A DNA stretch of 64,000 nt from an uncultured Clostridia bacterium (GCA_948805675.1 CAQIBN010000004.1:62001-126000), one strand, 5' to 3'. Counted from the first letter of the stretch, positions 47,386-58,198 are shown. Translations and numbers: made by a program. Notes: a model not told the origin generated them from the letters alone.

Positions 47386-47631
47386 ATGAAGATAATTAAG
47401 CAAGAACTAGAATTTGAGGAATGTCTAAAACAGCGACTTGAATTTATATGTGAGTTTTCAAAAGTTACTCCTACCTTTATCAATGGTAGCATTAGAAAAC
47501 TAGAAAGAACTAATCTTACATATATTGAGCCACATAGAGTGATTATTAAGAATATTACTTTTTTAGTGTTTAATTACTCTAATGATGTGTGTATTTCTAA
47601 CTTGACTAAAAAGATTAAATTATCAGAGTAA
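47386..47631 (+). CDS. hypothetical protein of about 80 residues
   Basis: ATG 47386 follows AAGAAGGG at suitable spacing. Reads KIIKQELEFEECLKQRLEFI and later YIEPHRVIIKNITFLVFN; mixed alpha/beta, soluble, two Cys. No family recognised. Confidence 0.45.
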   Translation: MKIIKQELEFEECLKQRLEFICEFSKVTPTFINGSIRKLERTNLTYIEPHRVIIKNITFLVFNYSNDVCISNLTKKIKLSE

Positions 47632-47838
47632 GAAGAATATTTAACATTTGTACTTGATGATACTAATCTTATATTCTATTTTAGTTTTACATAGTTGATT
47701 TAACTTTTACAATTTATCAAATAATAATTTTTATTGGTATATAAATTTAATTAAACATTGTATTTTGTAATAAAAATAGTAGTGCAATATTACACTATGT
47801 GATATAATTTAAAAAAATAAAATACAAGGAGGAATAAA

Positions 47839-48738
47839 ATGGGACTAAAAGTATTAGATGTAGAAAAAAGTTTTTCTAGTAAAAAAGCTGTAGATAATAT
47901 TTCTTTTGAAATCGATAAGCCAGGTGTTTTTGGGTTACTTGGAACAAATGGTGCAGGAAAAACTACTACAATTAGAATGTTATTAGGAATAATAAATAAA
48001 GATAAAGGATTAATTTCTTGGAATGGCAAAGATGTTAAAAGAAAACACGTTAATTTTGGATATATGCCAGAAGAAAGGGGCGTATATCCTAAAACAAAAA
48101 TATTTGACCAACTCATGTATTTTGCAGAGTTAAAAGGAATGAAAAAAAATAAAGCAGAAGAAGCTATTAAATATTGGCTTAAAAAATTAGAAATAGAAGA
48201 ATATATTAATATGCCAGCAGAAAAACTGTCTAAGGGAAATCAGCAGAAAGTTCAATTTGTTATTGCAGTTATGCATTCACCAGAGCTTATAGTATTAGAT
48301 GAACCATTTAGTGGATTAGACCCTGTTAATACAGAATTATTAAAAAAGATTATATTAGAATTAGTAGATATGGGGAAATACATAATAATGTCAAGTCACC
48401 AAATGACTTCTATTGAAGAGTTTTGTACAGATATATTAATATTAAATAAAGGAAAGACTATATTAAAAGGGAATTTAAAAGATATAAAAAATTCATATCC
48501 AGCAAATAAACTAGAGATTATAGTTAATAAAAATATTAATAAACAAATAGAAGATATAGGGTTTTATAATTATGAAAATATAGATAATAGATATAGTATA
48601 TCAATTAATTCAGAAGAAAAGGTAAATATGTTATTTAAAAAATTAGCTTTAATAGAAGAGTTAAATATAATTAAATTTGAATTGAAAAAACCAAGTTTAA
48701 ATGACATATTTATAGAAAAGGTAGGTGCACAAAAATGA
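47839..48738 (+). CDS. ABC transporter ATP-binding protein (NatA-like)
   Basis: ATPase of an ABC-2 exporter, 299 aa. Walker A is GTNGAGKTT, the signature is LSKGNQQKVQF, Walker B is LIVLDEPFSGLDP and the switch His is in MSSHQM. The DILILNKGKTILKG and C-terminal IFIEKVG segments match the NatA/multidrug group. The permease gene overlaps it by four bases (ATGA). AGGAGG site. Confidence 0.92.
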   Translation: MGLKVLDVEKSFSSKKAVDNISFEIDKPGVFGLLGTNGAGKTTTIRMLLGIINKDKGLISWNGKDVKRKHVNFGYMPEERGVYPKTKIFDQLMYFAELKGMKKNKAEEAIKYWLKKLEIEEYINMPAEKLSKGNQQKVQFVIAVMHSPELIVLDEPFSGLDPVNTELLKKIILELVDMGKYIIMSSHQMTSIEEFCTDILILNKGKTILKGNLKDIKNSYPANKLEIIVNKNINKQIEDIGFYNYENIDNRYSISINSEEKVNMLFKKLALIEELNIIKFELKKPSLNDIFIEKVGAQK

Positions 48739-49974
48739 AAGATTTTACAATAGTTGCTAAATATACAGCAAAAGAAATGTTAAAGAGAAAGTCGTTTTTA
48801 ATATCTAATCTAATTATTATATTAATAATTATTGTAGGTTTTAATATTCCAAATATTATAAATAATATAAAAGGAGATAATGGTGATGAATCTTTAAAAA
48901 ATATACTAATAATAGATTCAAGTAATATATATGGACAAGCATTAGATGTTTTAAATCAACCAGAATATAATAATAAATTTCAAATAATACACGAAAACGT
49001 CTCAAAAGAACAAATTAAAGATAAAATAGATAATAATGAAATAGAATCTGCAATAGTAATTTCATTAGAAAATGGAAATGTTAAACTAGATTATGTTGTA
49101 AATAGTTTGGGAATAGCAGGTTCGAATGAAGAGAGTGTTAATATTCTTGCTAACATATATAAGAATATTAAACTTGCCAATATGGGACTTTCTGAAGAGA
49201 AAATAGCTGAATTTAACAATCCTATTATAACAACTGTAACAGAACTTAAAGAAGGTTCATCTGGTTCTATGCTATTTGTAGCAATGATGCTTAGTTTAGT
49301 TTTATTTTATGCTATATATTTTTGTGCATATCAAGTATCAAGTTCTATTACAACAGAAAAAACTTCTAAGATAATGGAAACTTTAGTTACATCAACTACT
49401 CCAAGAACAATTGTACTTGGTAAAACTGCTGGAATTGGAGTTGTTCGGATTATTACAAGTTGTAACAATTATAGTTGTAGCTTTTATATCATATAAAGCA
49501 TTTTTACCAGAAGGAATGTTAGATGGAATAATAGACTTTTCAAAAATTACTCCAGGATTTATTGGAATTACATTAATTTACTTTGTATTAGGATATATAC
49601 TTTATGCATTTTTATATGCTTTAACTGGTTCTACTGTAAGTAAACCAGAAGACATAAATTCTGCAAATAGTCCTGTTGCAATGCTTGCAGTAATAGGATT
49701 TTATTTAGCATATTTTTCTATGATGAATCCTACAAGTAATATAAATACATTTGCATCAATTTTCCCATTTTCTTCAGCATTTAGTATGCCATTTAGGATA
49801 ATAGGAAATACAGCAACAACTGGTCAAATAGTAATATCTATTGCTGTGATGGTTATAACAATATTACTTGTAGCTAAAATTGCAATAAAAATATATTCTT
49901 CAGCCATTTTACATTATGGTACAAAATTACAAATGAAAGATATATTGAAAATTTATAAAGACAAGAACAATTAA
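48735..49974 (+). CDS. ABC-2 type permease (NatB-like), CGG +1 shift
   Basis: Membrane partner of the preceding ATPase, 412 aa after correction. A first helix (SNLIIILIIIVGFNI) is followed by an extracellular domain and a five- to six-helix region starting LFVAMMLSLVLFYAIYF. ITTEKTSKIMETLVTS is the family cytoplasmic motif. TPRTIVLGKTAGIGVV then meets CGG at 49446-49448. Skipping the C gives Gly-Leu-Leu-Gln-Val and the remaining helices to 49974. The unshifted product would end a few residues later and lose half of the membrane domain. Probable export of Na+, peptides or lipids; the substrate is unknown. Confidence 0.88.
49446..49449 (+). other. CGG-A +1 shift site in the ABC-2 permease gene
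   Basis: Zero frame GTT CGG ATT; skipping the C gives GTT GGA TTA TTA CAA, matching the G-x-x-Q helix start in NatB/ABC-2 proteins. Confidence 0.8.
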
Positions 49975-50179
49975 AGAAGGGAAAAAGAGAATTTGTATTT
50001 TGGGAATATCTTGTGTTTTTTGAATATTTAGAATGTAGAAGATTTTTATACATTAAATTAATAAAAGTATGTGTTATTCAATTTTTATTTATATGTAAAT
50101 CTTTTGCATTCTATATTCACTAAAAATATAGTTCTAGATACAAGCAACTTTAGGTAAGATTAAGGTGTTAGATGTTTTT

Positions 50180-51058
50180 ATGAAATTAATTGTTGGTTTT
50201 TGTGTACTTATATTCTTAGGAATATTGTTTTGGATAAAACAAATAAATGGTTCAAGAATACCAATAAAAGTTATAAAAAGATGTAAAATAAAAAAATATA
50301 AATACAAAAAAAGAAAAGTTTATGTTATGAAAAATAGAAAAACTACTAAATCTAATTTAGTGATTTTATATATTCATGGTGGTTCATATGTTGCTGGAAT
50401 TATGAAGGAACATTGGCTATTTCTAAATAATATTTGTAAAGATATATCTAATTGTACAATTATTATTCCAGATTATCCATTACCACCAAAATATAATTAT
50501 AAAGATGTTTTTTGTATGATGGAAGAATTATATAGTGAGATAATTAATAATGTAGATTCTGAAAAGCTTATAGTAATGGGAGATTCAGCAGGGGGAGGTT
50601 TATCACTTGCTTTAATGCAAAAAGTAGGCATAGATAATAAATTACAACCTGGAAAATTAATATTAATCTCTCCTTGGCTTGATATTAAAATGAAAAATTC
50701 AAAAATTGATGAGATTCAAAAAGTAGATAAGATTCTTAATAAAAATGCATTAAAATTAGCTGGGAATTTGTATTTGGGAAAGGGTAATATAGATAATTAT
50801 TTAACAAGTCCAATTGATGGTCCATTAAATAAACTAAAGAATATTACTATTTATACAGGAACTTATGATATTTTGAATCCAGATGTACATAAATTTGTAA
50901 AACGTTGTAAAAAAGAGAAATTACATATAAAAGTTAAACAAACAGAAAAAGCAGTACATGTTTGGATTTTAAGTAAAAATTATAAGTTATATCATTCAAA
51001 AGAAGATTATGATGAATTGATTTTTGAACTAAAAGAAAGGAAGAATAATGAAAGATAA
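50180..51058 (+). CDS. alpha/beta-hydrolase (HSL-type esterase)
   Basis: About 292 aa with an N-terminal membrane helix (LIVGFCVLIFLGILFWI). YIHGGSYVAG is the oxyanion-hole HGG motif, VMGDSAGGGLSLAL holds the nucleophile Ser, and a catalytic Asp (TYDILNPDVHKF region) and His (AVHVW) follow. Hormone-sensitive-lipase-like esterase of unknown substrate, membrane-attached. It overlaps the next gene by 11 bases. ATG 50180 used; an in-frame GTG is at 50165. Confidence 0.85.
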   Translation: MKLIVGFCVLIFLGILFWIKQINGSRIPIKVIKRCKIKKYKYKKRKVYVMKNRKTTKSNLVILYIHGGSYVAGIMKEHWLFLNNICKDISNCTIIIPDYPLPPKYNYKDVFCMMEELYSEIINNVDSEKLIVMGDSAGGGLSLALMQKVGIDNKLQPGKLILISPWLDIKMKNSKIDEIQKVDKILNKNALKLAGNLYLGKGNIDNYLTSPIDGPLNKLKNITIYTGTYDILNPDVHKFVKRCKKEKLHIKVKQTEKAVHVWILSKNYKLYHSKEDYDELIFELKERKNNER

Positions 51059-52338
51059 TAATAAAATTGTATGGAGAAAGCTTGATAATTCAGCGAAGCT
51101 ATTTCCTAGTATTTCAAGTAGAAAATTTAGTACAGTTTTTAGAATATCTGGAGTATTAAAAGAAGAGGTGAAGCCCGATATTTTAGAGATATCTGTAAAT
51201 AAGGCTTTAGAAAAGTTTATTTCATTTAAAGTAAAGTTAAGAAAAGGGTTGTTTTGGTACTATTTAGAATCAAATAGAAAAAATCCCATAATAGAGGAAG
51301 AAAATAATTATCCATGTAAATATATAAATCCAAATACTAATAATAATTATCTTTTTAAAGTAACATATTTTAGAAATAAAATTAATTTAGATGTATTTCA
51401 TTCATTAACAGATGGAAATAGTGGAACACATTTTTTTAAAGAAATTATTTATAATTATATTGAAAATTCACATAAAGAAGAATTTAAAACAGATTATAGA
51501 AATAAAACTATAATTGTTAATAATACAGAAGATAGTTATTTAAAAAATTATAATAAACATTTAGGTAAAAGAGAAAAATCTAAAAAGGCATATGTTATTA
51601 AAGGAAGAAAATTGCCATTATTTGCAACAGGTGTAATTCATGGATATGTTGATTTGTCTAAATTAAAAGAAATTTGTAAAGAAAAGGATATTACAATAAC
51701 TCGGATATCTAACATCTATTTTAATAAAAGCAATATATCAAGAAAATTATAAAAAATATCATGGTAAGAAACCAATAAAAGTATGTATACCTGTTAACTT
51801 AAAGAAATATTTTAAATCAACAACAATAAGTAACTTTTTTTCTTATATTACATTAGAAACAAATTTAAAAAATGAGAACTTTGAGGATTTTGACAAAATT
51901 ATAGAATTTGTAAAAAAAGATTTTAAAAATAGATTAACAGAAGAAGAAATTACTAAAACTATGTCTGCTAATGTCAAATGGGGAAATAATATCTTTATTA
52001 AATTAATACCATTAATATTAAAAAACGTAATTTTGAAAATTAGTTATATGGAAATAAGAAAATATACTACAACTACATTTTCAAATGTGGGTAGGGTAAG
52101 TGTTATACCAGAATATAAAAAATATATTGATAAATTTTTATTCTTATTAGCACCAGAACCAATAGAAAAAATAAAATGTTCTGCATGTTCTTATGAAAAT
52201 AAATTAATTTTTACATTTACTTCAATATTAGAAGATACAAAAATAGAAAAGGCATTTTTTAAGCATTTACAAGAGCAGGGGATAGATGTAGAAATACAAG
52301 GAAACTCTGTAAACATGTGGGATGTAAAAGATGTGTGA
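51048..52338 (+). CDS. condensation-domain/alcohol acetyltransferase-like protein, CGG +1 shift
   Basis: About 429 aa in the chloramphenicol-acetyltransferase/condensation superfamily. It begins WRKLDNSAKLFPS; the active-site motif is FHSLTDGNSG (HxxxDG). Zero frame meets CGG at 51702-51704; skipping the C gives Gly-Tyr-Leu-Thr-Ser and a continuous C-terminal half with KVCIPVNLKKYF, TTTFSNVGRVS and a conserved end. Clostridia carry this protein between an esterase and a DUF6320 gene, as here, all overlapping. It probably acylates a lipid or polyketide-like alcohol, but the substrate is unknown. Confidence 0.85.
51702..51705 (+). other. CGG-A +1 shift site in the acetyltransferase-like gene
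   Basis: Zero frame ACT CGG ATA TCT; skipping the C gives ACT GGA TAT CTA ACA and an open frame to 52338. Confidence 0.8.
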
Positions 52339-52921
52339 TAAAGTAATGGGGGCAAGTATGATTTATCCTAAATTAATTAATGTAAAAAAAACAAATATAA
52401 TTATGAAAATATTAGTATTAATTTCAGTTGGTATATCTTTTATATCAATTATTATAAATGAATTATGTACTAGAGAATTTCAATGGTCATTTATTGTAAT
52501 ATTAGGGATTTTATATACTTGGATTACAACTTTGTATTCAATAAGAAAAAATGTAAATATAGCATCACATGTAGTTATTCAAACAATATGTATATCTGTT
52601 TTAGTAATATTATTAGATGTAATTATTGGATATAAAAAGTGGTCATTAGAACTTGCATTTCCAATTATTATAGGAGTAGCAAATATAACTATTTTTGTAT
52701 TAACAATTGTTAGCCATAAAAGATATTTTAAATATGCGATATATCAACTTTGTCTATTTGTAATAAGTATGATACCAATTATATTGTTTTTTATACATAT
52801 TACAGAAAAATGGATTCCTGTTACAATTTGCTCAGGTATAGCTGTAATTACTTTTATAAATACAATATTTTTATGTGGTAAAGATTTGAAGCAAGAGCTG
52901 GAAAGGTTGTTTCATATTTAA
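52331..52921 (+). CDS. DUF6320-like membrane protein
   Basis: About 196 aa with a short N-terminus (YPKLINVKKTN) and six hydrophobic segments. Third gene of the esterase-acetyltransferase operon, overlapping the preceding stop by eight bases. In Clostridia, DUF6320 proteins follow this type of acetyltransferase and are assumed to form a membrane complex with it. Confidence 0.65.
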   Translation: MCDKVMGASMIYPKLINVKKTNIIMKILVLISVGISFISIIINELCTREFQWSFIVILGILYTWITTLYSIRKNVNIASHVVIQTICISVLVILLDVIIGYKKWSLELAFPIIIGVANITIFVLTIVSHKRYFKYAIYQLCLFVISMIPIILFFIHITEKWIPVTICSGIAVITFINTIFLCGKDLKQELERLFHI

Positions 52922-52931
52922 AATTTTTAGA

Positions 52932-52977
52932 AATATGGATGTTTACAAATAAATAAATTTGTAAACATCCATATATT
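52932..52977. terminator. bidirectional terminator
   Basis: ATATGGATGTTTACAAAT pairs with ATTTGTAAACATCCATAT between two convergent genes. Confidence 0.85.
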
Positions 52978-52982
52978 TATTA

Positions 52983-53459
52983 TTAGATACTGTTATGTAC
53001 ACAATCTAAAATATCTTTTGGTAAATATTTTGAAACATCTTTATTATGTTTGATTAGTTCAACAACCATACTTGAGCTAATTGCTCCTAGTTTACCAGCT
53101 CTAATGTATATTGTATCCATTCCAGATACTTCTTCATTAATCATAGCAATACTTTCTTCATAATCATAATCCATGCCATTTCTAATTCCTCTAATTAGAA
53201 ATGTACAATTATATTTATTAGCTACATCAACAGAAAAGTTATCATATGTTATTATTTTAGCATTTGTAATTTTTTCTGTTTTTAGTGTTTTTTCAATAGC
53301 TTTTTTTATTGTTTCTTGATTATAACGTCGTTTTTTATCAGAATTTATTCCAATACCAATTATTACTTCATCAAAAAGTTTACAAGAAGTTTTTACAACA
53401 TGTAAATGACCATTAGTAAAAGGGTCAAAGCTTCCAGCATAAAATCCAATTCTTTTCAT
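52983..53459 (-). CDS. coaD: phosphopantetheine adenylyltransferase
   Basis: Penultimate step of coenzyme A synthesis; 158 aa. YAGSFDPFTNGHLHVV is the nucleotidyltransferase HxGH-type motif, followed by FLIRGIRNGMDYDYE and the ISSSMV segment. Complete. Confidence 0.95.
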   Translation of the reverse strand: MKRIGFYAGSFDPFTNGHLHVVKTSCKLFDEVIIGIGINSDKKRRYNQETIKKAIEKTLKTEKITNAKIITYDNFSVDVANKYNCTFLIRGIRNGMDYDYEESIAMINEEVSGMDTIYIRAGKLGAISSSMVVELIKHNKDVSKYLPKDILDCVHNSI

Positions 53460-53802
53460 AAAATCTTACATTGTATAATAAAATTAAGTTTTAAATTTAT
53501 TTTATTATAACAGCCTTTCTTAATTAATATTTTTATAGTACCATAGTATTATATAAAAGTATATAAAAATAGCACAGAAGAATTAATGGTACTTATATAA
53601 GTACTATTAAACTGGTCTTAGATAGTGTTATATATTATTATAAAAAACAGCTTTTTAAGGCTATTTAGTTTGTTTAAGTTAAATATATTTGCTAAATTCA
53701 AAAAGTTTGTGACACACTATAAGCAAAAATAGAAACTAATGGCCAAAACTGTTTTTATTATAATAATATCTAAGATTTACTCATAAGGTATAAAATTATT
53801 AA
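53460..53802. other. intergenic region between coaD and the GH57 gene
   Basis: About 340 bp containing short hairpins (for example GTACTTATATAAGTAC near 53590) and AAAAACAG/CTGTTTTT arms that could terminate the GH57 transcript. No gene seen. Confidence 0.35.
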
Positions 53803-55404
53803 CTAGTAATAAATCATATAATCTATTTCTGGGAAGATACAATCTTTTTCTTGAATAGATTGTAGGAAGTCTTTGTCTATTTTATCATTTTTTATTTGCT
53901 CATATAGTTTTGTAAATCTTCCTATATGGTCTTTTATTCTTTTTCTTGCGTAATCAACCATAGTTCCATTAGTTATAATAAATAACCAGTCACTACTTTG
54001 TGCCAAAAGCAGTTCTCTTGCACATTGATTTAAAGCAGATTTTTTTGTTTGCTCATTTTCGTTTGGGAACATATGACATAATTCTACCATTCTATCACCA
54101 GCTACATGAAGATGTCTATGAACATAATCATTAGTTTGATTAAGCCAAACTTCACTGTAACCATTAGCACCCCAACTAGAACGGCAAGGTGTACATTGTT
54201 GTATACAAGGAAATTTATCTATATATTCACCAGGTGTAATTAATTTAAAATTATTTTGGTCAAAATGAATTTTCTTAAATAATATGTATAACCAATATGG
54301 ACCTTCATACCACCAATGGCCATATAATTCAGCATCATAAGGACATAATATTATTGGAGGATTTTCCATAAGAGGTGATAAATTATTAATTTGAGTAGTT
54401 CTACTATCTAAGAAATGACCAGCTTGTTTTTCAGCAGAGTCTTGTGCCCATTGCAAGTTATAATAGTCTTTATTTTCAGTTTTTCCAGTAATTCTGTGAT
54501 ATTTTATACCAGTATGAACTCTAGCACCATTTGAAGCTATATATGGTTTAATATATTCATAATCAGTTTCATAACCAATATCTCTATAAAATTCACGGTA
54601 ATTAAAGTCGCCTGGGTAACCATTAATAGAACTCCATACTTGTCTTGATGATTCTATATCTCGTCCAAAACATGTTACTCCATTTGGTGAAACGATTGGT
54701 GCAAAAGTTCCATAAATAGGTGTAGGGTCTGCATATAAAATGCCATGTGATTCTGTAATAACATATTCTATACCAAATTCTTTTAAATATTTATCAGCTT
54801 CAGGAACATATCCACATTCAGGTAGCCAAATCCCTCGAGGATTTTTTCCAAAATATTTTTTATAAGTTTCAACACCAACTGCTATTTGAGCTTTAACTGT
54901 TTGAGGTGTAGTATATAAAATTGGAAAATATCCATGTGTTGCACCACATGTAATTATTTCTAAAACACCAATATCTTGAAAATGTTTAAAAGCTTCAATA
55001 AGATTGCAATTATATACATCTTTAAAAAGATGTAGGTCATTAGAATAACGTTCTACATAATATTTAGAAAGGTTATTAACTCTTAGGTCATAAACAGTTC
55101 GTTTAACTTCTTTTTTTGCAAGTTCAATATGTTTTTTTAAGTATTTTATATATCTTTTTTGTAATAATTTATTATCTAACATATTAAGTAAAGGGGGAGT
55201 AAGTGACATTGTTATTTTAAAGTCAACATTTTCATCTACTAATTTTTGAAAATTTGTAAGTAATGGAATATATGTTTCAGAAATTGCTTCATATAACCAT
55301 TGTTCTTCTAAATAATCTTCACTTTCTGGGTGATGAACAAATGGTAAATGTGCATGAAGTACAAAACTTACAAATCCTTTTGGATTATTCATATTAAATT
55401 TCAT
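53803..55404 (-). CDS. GH57 family glycoside hydrolase (1,4-alpha-glucan branching enzyme type, DUF1957)
   Basis: Protein of 533 aa, cytoplasmic. The family motifs are FVLHAHLPFVHHPE (first His pair), GATHGYFP, GIWLPECGY with the nucleophile Glu, and CPYDAELYGHWWYEGP with the acid/base Asp and the aromatic pocket. The SSWGANGYSEVWLN and C-terminal helical domain match bacterial GH57 branching enzymes. Forms alpha-1,6 branches in glycogen. The DUF4912 gene lies upstream on the same strand and a GT4 synthase gene is divergent. Confidence 0.9.
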   Translation of the reverse strand: MKFNMNNPKGFVSFVLHAHLPFVHHPESEDYLEEQWLYEAISETYIPLLTNFQKLVDENVDFKITMSLTPPLLNMLDNKLLQKRYIKYLKKHIELAKKEVKRTVYDLRVNNLSKYYVERYSNDLHLFKDVYNCNLIEAFKHFQDIGVLEIITCGATHGYFPILYTTPQTVKAQIAVGVETYKKYFGKNPRGIWLPECGYVPEADKYLKEFGIEYVITESHGILYADPTPIYGTFAPIVSPNGVTCFGRDIESSRQVWSSINGYPGDFNYREFYRDIGYETDYEYIKPYIASNGARVHTGIKYHRITGKTENKDYYNLQWAQDSAEKQAGHFLDSRTTQINNLSPLMENPPIILCPYDAELYGHWWYEGPYWLYILFKKIHFDQNNFKLITPGEYIDKFPCIQQCTPCRSSWGANGYSEVWLNQTNDYVHRHLHVAGDRMVELCHMFPNENEQTKKSALNQCARELLLAQSSDWLFIITNGTMVDYARKRIKDHIGRFTKLYEQIKNDKIDKDFLQSIQEKDCIFPEIDYMIYY

Positions 55405-55577
55405 TCCTTATATAAATATTTAGGTTTTTAAAAGGTTACCCATAAACCTTTATAAGTTTATCTCATAAAAAGAAAAAATAAAGAAAAATAAAATAGTTAA
55501 TAAATATATAGAAATATAACTATATATTTATATTTTACATAATATGAAGTGCATTTTAGTATTAATAAAAATTAGAA

Positions 55578-55627
55578 AAAGTATGTTATTAATCATAAGG
55601 AAAGTATGATTAATAACATACTTTTTT
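55578..55627. terminator. terminator downstream of the DUF4912 gene
   Basis: AAAGTATGTTATTAATCATA pairs with TATGATTAATAACATACTTT, with T and A tracts on both sides. Confidence 0.8.
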
Positions 55628-55642
55628 GTGTTATTTACTAAT

Positions 55643-56719
55643 TTATCTAAAAGAGGAAGATGGATTTCCAGAAGAAGGGTTGTTTAAATTGAAATATTTA
55701 ATGTTTTCTTCTGGGTAAATTTTTTGATAAATATCATATATGTTGTAAATTTTTTCGATATTTTGAATAAAAGATAAAGAAGCTATTTTCTTTCCTTCTA
55801 TAATATTTGTTTTAACATTTCTAAAGTATACAGTATCTCCTAAACTATCAAATAAAATGTGGTCATTTGGAGCTTCCATTTTATTTGATGAAGTTATATA
55901 AATATAATTTTCAAAGGTTTGATTTATAGATTCATTATTTTTAATAAGTTTTCTACAAAGTTCAATATTATAGATACATTTACTATCAGGAATATGAAGA
56001 TACCAACTATTTGCAAAATCATTAATTTCTACTTCAAATGAATAATTATATGTTTCATTATGAATTATTAGAAATGGTTTTGTTTCTTCGAAGAATTTTT
56101 CACCATATTCATTAATTAGATTTTGTTTATCTAAATCTGATATATCCCAATAAACAAATAAAGTAGTAGGTGTTTGGGATAAAACTTTTACAATTGTTTG
56201 ATTATATCTATATGGTAAATCATAGTATTCTAAAACTTCTACTTTTCTTTTAGGTGTGCTAGATTTTGACTTTGATGTACTTTTTTTAGTAGTAGAAGCT
56301 CTTTTAGAAGTAGTTTTTGTTTTTTTGTTAGAAGTAGACTTTGACAAATTAGTTTTTTCTGTATTAGTTGTAGTAGATTTCTTTTCAGATTTACTTTTTT
56401 TTGAACTAGAAACCTTTTTAGATTTACTAGATTCTTCAGAAGAAGTATTAGCCTTAGTTTTTGACCCGATTTTTAATTTTGATTCTGATTCGTTTTTTAT
56501 ATCTATTTCTTGCTTTTGTATTTCTTCTAACTTTTTAGATGTTTTTTTAGGTTTATTATTAGAAGTAGTTTTAGTAGCTTTTTTTTGATTTTGCAATTTT
56601 TCTTGTTTACTATTTTTATTTGTAGAAACAGATTTTTTTATTTTTTCTGTTTGAAATTCATCTTTTTTTTCATTTTTAAATTCATTTAAACTTTCTTTTT
56701 CTTTTGGTTTTCTTGGCAT
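55643..56719 (-). CDS. DUF4912 protein with a long Ser/Lys/Thr-rich N-terminus
   Basis: About 358 aa. Residues 1-165 are low complexity (Lys/Ser/Thr/Glu, disordered). The DUF4912 domain follows: YYDLPYRYNQTIVKVLSQTP, LFVYWDISDLD, WYLHIPDSKCIYNIELC. DUF4912 is an immunoglobulin-like domain found beside GH57/glycogen genes, probably binding glucan. ATG 56719 follows AAAGGAGG. Forms a glycogen module with the GH57 and GT4 genes. Confidence 0.8.
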   Translation of the reverse strand: MPRKPKEKESLNEFKNEKKDEFQTEKIKKSVSTNKNSKQEKLQNQKKATKTTSNNKPKKTSKKLEEIQKQEIDIKNESESKLKIGSKTKANTSSEESSKSKKVSSSKKSKSEKKSTTTNTEKTNLSKSTSNKKTKTTSKRASTTKKSTSKSKSSTPKRKVEVLEYYDLPYRYNQTIVKVLSQTPTTLFVYWDISDLDKQNLINEYGEKFFEETKPFLIIHNETYNYSFEVEINDFANSWYLHIPDSKCIYNIELCRKLIKNNESINQTFENYIYITSSNKMEAPNDHILFDSLGDTVYFRNVKTNIIEGKKIASLSFIQNIEKIYNIYDIYQKIYPEENIKYFNLNNPSSGNPSSSFR

Positions 56720-56904
56720 TTTTTCCTCCTTTGTAAAAACTCTCATTTTTCCATAAATATACTATAACATAATACAAAAAAAAACAATAGAAAAAATAAA
56801 AAATGTCTAAAAAAATATATTGACTTTTAAAAGAAATTTATATAGAATTATTTGTAGAAAAAAGGGAAAAACTAAAGAAAACCGAAAGGAGATAAAAGGG
56901 GCAA

Positions 56905-58198
56905 ATGAGAATTTTAATGTTAACATGGGAATACCCACCAAGAATAGTTGGGGGAATTGCAAGAGTAGTACATGATTTATCACATAAATTAGTAAAAGAT
57001 GGTCATGAAGTAACTGTTGTAACATATAAAGATGGAGATTGTCCAGAATATGAAGATGATAAAGGTGTTAAAATCTATAGAGTAAATAATTATATGATAA
57101 GCCCTAATAATTTTATAGATTGGATTATGCAATTAAATTTTAATATGGTTGCAAAAGCTACAGAGATAATTAATAAAGAGGGGAAATTTGATTGTATTCA
57201 TGCCCATGATTGGCTTGTAGCATATTCTGCAAAAACATTAAAAAATTCTTATGAAATGCCAATTGTTTCTACAATACATGCTACAGAAGCTGGAAGAAAT
57301 AGTGGAATACATGATGAAACTCAAAGATATATTAATGATACTGAATGGCTTCTTACTTATGAATCTACAGAAGTAATAGTAAACAGTAATTATATGAAAT
57401 GTGAACTACAAAGATTGTTTGGATTACCATTTGAAAAAATAAATGTAGTTCCAAATGGTATTAATTTAAACAATTTTTCTGGAATAGAAAAAGATTATGA
57501 TTTTAGAAGACAATATGCAATGGATAATGAAAAAATAATACTTTATGTAGGAAGACTTGTATATGAAAAAGGAATACAAAATTTAATTTCTGCTATGCCT
57601 AAAATTTTGCAAGGCTACAATGATACAAAACTTGTAATTGCTGGTAAAGGTGGAATGATAGACGAACTAAGAGCTCGGGGCAAATAGTATGGGACTTGGA
57701 AATAAAGTATATTTTACAGGATACTTAAATTCAAAACAAGTACAAAAAATGTATAAATGTGCAGATATTGCGGTTTTTCCAAGCACATATGAGCCATTTG
57801 GAATTGTAGCATTAGAAGCAATGCTTGCAGGAATTCCAACAGTAGTATCAGACATAGGTGGTCTAAATGAAATTGTAACACATGGAGTAGATGGAATGAA
57901 AAGCTATGCAGGTAATCCAAATTCTATTGCAGATTCAGTTTTAACTTTATTATATGACCATCAATTATGTGATAATATTTCAAAAAAAGCAAAGAATAAA
58001 GTTAAAGAGCAATTTAACTGGAATAAAATTGCACAAGATACACATTTCATTTATGAAAAGGCAATTTGTCAAACTATGGCAGAAAAACAGGCAAAAGAAA
58101 TTGAACAAGAAAAAGCAAAAAAGACCAAAAGAGCTAAAAATACAGATAAAGAAATTACAAATTTATTAAGTTTTAAAAAGAAACATGCTTATGCATAA
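56905..58198 (+). CDS. GT4 glycosyltransferase (glycogen-synthase-like), CGG +1 shift
   Basis: About 430 aa. N-terminal Rossmann half: MLTWEYPPRIVGGIARVVHDL, CIHAHDWLVAYSAK and STIHATEAGRNSG. C-terminal half: VGRLVYEKGIQNLISAM and VIAGKGGMIDELRA, then CGG at 57676-57678. Skipping the C gives Gly-Ala-Asn-Ser-Met-Gly-Leu and the donor-binding VYFTGYL plus PSTYEPFGIVALEAMLAG (E-x7-E). The unshifted frame ends two codons after the CGG, removing half of the nucleotide-sugar site. The first 40 residues resemble the GlgA-type GT4 proteins paired with GH57 enzymes. Charged tail at the C-terminus. Confidence 0.9.
57676..57679 (+). other. CGG-G +1 shift site in the GT4 gene
   Basis: Zero frame GCT CGG GGC AAA TAG; skipping the C gives GCT GGG GCA AAT AGT. 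The only site where the following Gly codon is GGG. Confidence 0.85.
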
